Positions 63,199 through 64,000 of a DNA stretch of 64,000 nucleotides are shown piece by piece. Numbering within the stretch: position 1 is the first letter of the stretch; each line of letters opens with the position of its first letter. A program made the translations under genes and the position numbers. Origin of the DNA: Acidobacteriaceae bacterium (GTDB lineage Bacteria; Acidobacteriota; Terriglobia; Terriglobales; Acidobacteriaceae); NCBI GenBank assembly GCA_903642235.1, contig CAHJWL010000005.1:248001-312000 (forward strand), written 5' to 3'. The notes under the pieces were generated by a model, which was not told the DNA's origin, did not search any database, and saw only the letters and a list, made by a program, of their open reading frames with translations.

Positions 63199-64000
63199 CC
63201 CAGGCGGTTCAGCATCTCTTCCGGCGGCAGCCGCACACACGAGAAGATCGGCGTGTCCTCCAGCGTGTACAGGCTGATCTCCGTCTCGCGCAGCTGCTGC
63301 ACCAAATCCAGAAAGTCCTCCGGGAAGTTCGTCTCGAACGCCACCACAAACTCCTGGTCGTCTATCCCGAACGAGTACGTCGTATTCAGCTTCACCCGCG
63401 GATAGAGCAGCCCGATCCGGATATGCTCGTCCATCAGCCGCTTCCGCTCCGCCGCCGACAGCAGATACCACGGCCGCGTCTTCCAGAACGGATAGACGAA
63501 GATGTACTTCTGTCCGCCTGGACGGATCGCCCCCCGACCCTCGCCTTCACTCTCATCCTCGCGATCGATCTGGTACTGTGACCGCTTCGTCATCGCCAGA
63601 AAGTTATGCGGAGAGTTTAGATACCCGCCCAGCGGCGTTCCCATCAGCTCCGATCGCATCCGGTTCAGCTCCTCTACCGAGTAGCCGATCGACCAGATGC
63701 ACATATCCACGTCGCCCCGCGTTCCAATCGTCGAGTACGTCAGCGACAGAAACTCACCCGGTTTGTTCCACCGCTTCAGCACCTCGGCAAACAGCCGCCG
63801 ATGCTCGGCCTTCTCCTCTGCCGGAAGCCTTCGCCACTCCGGCTCTACCTTGTAGAAGCTGAAGCACACAATCTGCCGCTTCACCGCCGGCTTGGACGGA
63901 TCGCGTGGCGCAGGGGAGGAACTGCTCGCCGTCCGGCCTGGTACAACGGCTGCCGCTGCCGCAGCAGGGGAGGGAACTGCCGTCGTCGGCGCTTCTGTGG
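63195..64000 (-). CDS. hemQ: HemQ, coproheme decarboxylase (chlorite-dismutase family), 5' end outside the window
   Basis: The family domain runs from about KRQIVCFSFYKVEPEWRRL (GTG at 63884) to the stop at 63195. Features are GTRGDVDMCIWSIGYS, KYIFVYPFWKTRPWYLLS with the active Tyr and Lys, the heme-ligand His in LMDEHIRIGLLYP, and FGIDDQEFVVAFETN. HemQ turns coproheme III into heme b in Gram-positive bacteria, Acidobacteriota and some others. The frame stays open to the window edge, reading an Ala/Pro/Thr/Ser-rich leader, so translation probably begins upstream. The stop overlaps the nth start by 4 bases. Confidence 0.9.
   Translation of the reverse strand, partial: TEAPTTAVPSPAAAAAAVVPGRTASSSSPAPRDPSKPAVKRQIVCFSFYKVEPEWRRLPAEEKAEHRRLFAEVLKRWNKPGEFLSLTYSTIGTRGDVDMCIWSIGYSVEELNRMRSELMGTPLGGYLNSPHNFLAMTKRSQYQIDREDESEGEGRGAIRPGGQKYIFVYPFWKTRPWYLLSAAERKRLMDEHIRIGLLYPRVKLNTTYSFGIDDQEFVVAFETNFPEDFLDLVQQLRETEISLYTLEDTPIFSCVRLPPEEMLNRLG

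Noticed and set aside
1..64000. CRISPR arrays, insertion sequences, prophage genes
   Set aside because: No repeated spacer pattern, transposase, integrase or phage structural protein was seen.

Overview
The window looks like a chromosomal segment of an Acidobacteriota member, class Terriglobia (Terriglobus/Edaphobacter/Granulicella-like). The reasons are a roughly 60% GC base composition, an Oar-like TonB-dependent receptor with an N-terminal carboxypeptidase-regulatory domain (43501-46962), an oversized secreted PIG-L deacetylase, a Ku/LigD pair, and a HemQ-type coproheme decarboxylase. The assignment is inferred from gene content, not from a 16S gene. No phage, insertion sequence, integrase or CRISPR array was seen.

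Layout. 1-4208 holds the end of a MexA-like adaptor and an AcrB-like drug exporter. 4297-8177 is a ku-ligD non-homologous end-joining operon read leftwards. 8306-12095 carries a 2-keto-4-pentenoate hydratase-family enzyme and a giant PIG-L protein. 12156-16204 (+) holds an APC permease and the MsrP/MsrQ methionine-sulfoxide repair pair, split by an unknown membrane protein gene. 16321-20368 (-) is an iron-uptake operon: an FTR1-DUF2318 fusion and two FtsX-type permeases, with a small translationally coupled ORF between them. Two tRNA-Arg genes (20551-20627 and 22026-22102) flank an acyltransferase gene killed by two nonsense codons. 22335-28646 holds two glycosyltransferases, a TlpA lipoprotein, two tandem PTPS genes with folE (pterin synthesis) and truB. 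28721-33035 repeats the tesA / ybbA-ybbP arrangement known from E. coli.

33133-34725 is araB. Divergent from it, 35009-40537 encodes a DUF1338/HglS-like 2-oxoadipate dioxygenase, a YdiJ-like FAD/Fe-S D-2-hydroxyglutarate dehydrogenase and an ALDH7 aminoadipate-semialdehyde dehydrogenase, followed by a class III aminotransferase (40818-42200). Together these fit a route from lysine through 2-aminoadipate, 2-oxoadipate and D-2-hydroxyglutarate to 2-oxoglutarate. A Tat-exported HisC-like aminotransferase and the TonB receptor follow on the other strand.

47334-53069 reads as a sugar-polymer operon with a LacI-type operator at its front. It contains a truncated phyH gene fused at a deletion scar to the end of another gene, then an alcohol dehydrogenase, an esterase, a GH51 arabinofuranosidase and the LacI regulator itself. 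An SDR/TetR pair follows. 55052-60729 is a complete CzcCBA-type heavy-metal efflux operon. The right end holds a DUF2147 protein, hemD, nth and the beginning of hemQ.
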